Source: Hyphomicrobiales bacterium
GTDB taxonomy: Bacteria > Pseudomonadota > Alphaproteobacteria > Rhizobiales > Aestuariivirgaceae
DNA: 64,000 bases
Direction of reading: 5' to 3'
Assembly (NCBI GenBank): GCA_025359215.1
Contig: JANYHE010000115.1
Span: forward strand, 62,001-126,000
Position numbers and translations under genes: made by a program. Under the pieces are notes generated by a model, which saw only the letters and a list, made by a program, of their open reading frames with translations, was not told the DNA's origin and ran no database searches. Numbering within the stretch: the first letter of the stretch is position 1; the number at the start of each line of letters is the position of its first letter. This document shows, piece by piece, positions 63,108 to 64,000 of this stretch.

Positions 63108-63218
63108 GTTTCCAATCTATACACAGTTTTAAATGTGAGTCGCGTGACGAAGCGCCACTTTTGCGCCATTCTCAGGCGTGAATGTGGGCGAACAAACGAA
63201 AATTGAAAAGCAGAATAA

Positions 63219-64000
63219 ATGGCAAAGCAAATAGTGAATGAATTTGAAACCGTAAGCGCCAAACTTGGTGCAGCAAAAGCCGCCCTCAATGATGTTGTGT
63301 TCGGTCAAAATGACGTGGTTGAACTAGCGATGATTGCCATTCTCGCTGGCGGTCATGCTTTAATTGTGGGTGCGCCCGGGCTTGCTAAAACCAAACTTGC
63401 CACAGCACTGGGCACAGTTCTGGGCCTCAATGAAAAGCGCGTGCAATTCACACCCGATTTAATGCCTGCTGATATTCTGGGCTCAGAAATTCTTGATGTA
63501 GATGACAAAGGCAAGCGCGCCTTTCGCTTTGTTCCAGGCCCCGTGTTTTGCCAATTGCTGATGGCCGATGAAATCAACCGCGCCAGCCCTCGCACCCAGT
63601 CAGCCTTGTTGCAAGCCATGCAAGAGCATCATGTAACTGTGGCAGGTGAGCGCCATGATTTGCCGGAGCCCTTCCATGTTTTGGCCACGCAAAACCCTAT
63701 TGAGCAAGAAGGAACTTATCCCCTGCCCGAAGCCCAGCTCGATCGCTTTCTTGTGCAAGTCGATATTTCTTATCCGCCTCTCGATGCTGAACGCCGCATG
63801 TTATTTGCCACCACAGGCAATGAAGAAGCTGCGCCCAAAGCTGTGCTCACCACAGCAGATCTTCTGGCGGCGCAGCACCTCACCCGCACGATCCCTGTTG
63901 GCGAACAGGTGACTGATGCGATTTTGAAAGTGGTCCGTGCGGCCCGCCCCGGCCCAGATGCGGCAGCTTATATCAATGATGCAGTGGCCTGGGGGCCAAG
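63219..64000 (+). CDS. MoxR-family AAA+ ATPase (partial)
   Basis: About 260 N-terminal residues; the gene runs off the right edge. Walker A is GAPGLAKTKLA (near residues 50-60), Walker B LLMADEINRASPRTQSALLQ (near 109-128), the sensor region VLATQNPIEQEGTYPLPEAQ and the arginine DRFLVQVDI follow. MoxR proteins act with DUF58 and von Willebrand A partners in protein maturation or envelope stress, usually encoded directly downstream, beyond this window. Promoter shared with the divergent DUF1285 gene (111 bases). Confidence 0.95.
   Translation, partial: MAKQIVNEFETVSAKLGAAKAALNDVVFGQNDVVELAMIAILAGGHALIVGAPGLAKTKLATALGTVLGLNEKRVQFTPDLMPADILGSEILDVDDKGKRAFRFVPGPVFCQLLMADEINRASPRTQSALLQAMQEHHVTVAGERHDLPEPFHVLATQNPIEQEGTYPLPEAQLDRFLVQVDISYPPLDAERRMLFATTGNEEAAPKAVLTTADLLAAQHLTRTIPVGEQVTDAILKVVRAARPGPDAAAYINDAVAWGP

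Overview
This 64 kb window is chromosomal DNA from an alphaproteobacterium, most likely of the order Hyphomicrobiales (Rhizobiales). The evidence is gene content and order: separate petA-petB-petC genes for cytochrome bc1, a solanesyl/decaprenyl-type polyprenyl synthase and UbiK for ubiquinone, trxB next to a LysR gene, uvrC-pgsA-moaD, lgt-(NDUFAF7-like methyltransferase)-pgeF-prs, the DUF1285-Nudix-CCA transferase set divergent from moxR, and bluB behind a cobalamin riboswitch. Base composition looks close to 50 % GC by eye, apart from one clearly AT-rich gene at about 28.7-29.2 kb. No tRNA, rRNA, IS element, prophage or CRISPR array was seen. Genus or species cannot be named from what is visible.

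Layout. 0-5 kb: an lrp-benE-hydrolase operon with stop/start overlaps, a secreted Sel1-repeat protein, and trxB-lysR behind a strongly structured leader. 5-14.8 kb: small exporters and secreted proteins, msrP, an aspartate-type aminotransferase, a flavin monooxygenase, rlmJ, and an L,D-transpeptidase lying between two lipoproteins that appear to share a domain. 14.8-22.3 kb: stress membrane protein, MBL hydrolase, MFS carrier, prmB, glutamine amidotransferase, cold-shock protein, polyprenyl synthase, mtnP and a diguanylate cyclase. 22.3-25 kb: the petABC operon with a clear terminator. 25-33.4 kb: trmL, a Tad-like von Willebrand protein, hemF-apt, the AT-rich membrane protein, ychF, pth and rplY.

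33.4-37.9 kb holds the most unusual cassette: an exported FMN-binding protein with an SGAT flavinylation motif, ApbE (the enzyme that attaches the FMN), and one polypeptide that fuses an NqrB/RnfD-type membrane domain to an FAD/NAD(P)H reductase domain. Together they look like a compact machine that moves electrons from cytosolic NAD(P)H across the inner membrane to a periplasmic flavin. An ABC-2 exporter follows. 37.9-45.8 kb: prs, pgeF, NDUFAF7-like methyltransferase, lgt, ubiK, proC, a tRNA-binding protein, then the cobalamin riboswitch, bluB and an FMN-binding PPOX-fold protein. 45.8-54.4 kb: a MarR-response regulator-histidine kinase operon divergent from ilvE, a cyclopropane fatty acid synthase, a DUF2161 protein, and a small catabolic set (ThuA-like, aldolase-like, PfkB kinase). 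54.4-64 kb: rluB-type synthase, moaD, pgsA, uvrC, a vapBC toxin-antitoxin pair lying between two palindromic repeats, then a tightly overlapping six-gene run (DUF1285, Nudix, CCA transferase, cupin, SDR, folB) divergent from a partial moxR.

Many genes are coupled by ATGA, TTGA, TAATG or TGATG junctions, so operons are easy to read. Start codons were chosen from family length, ribosome binding sites and these junctions. All functional names rest on motif recognition; no database search was run.
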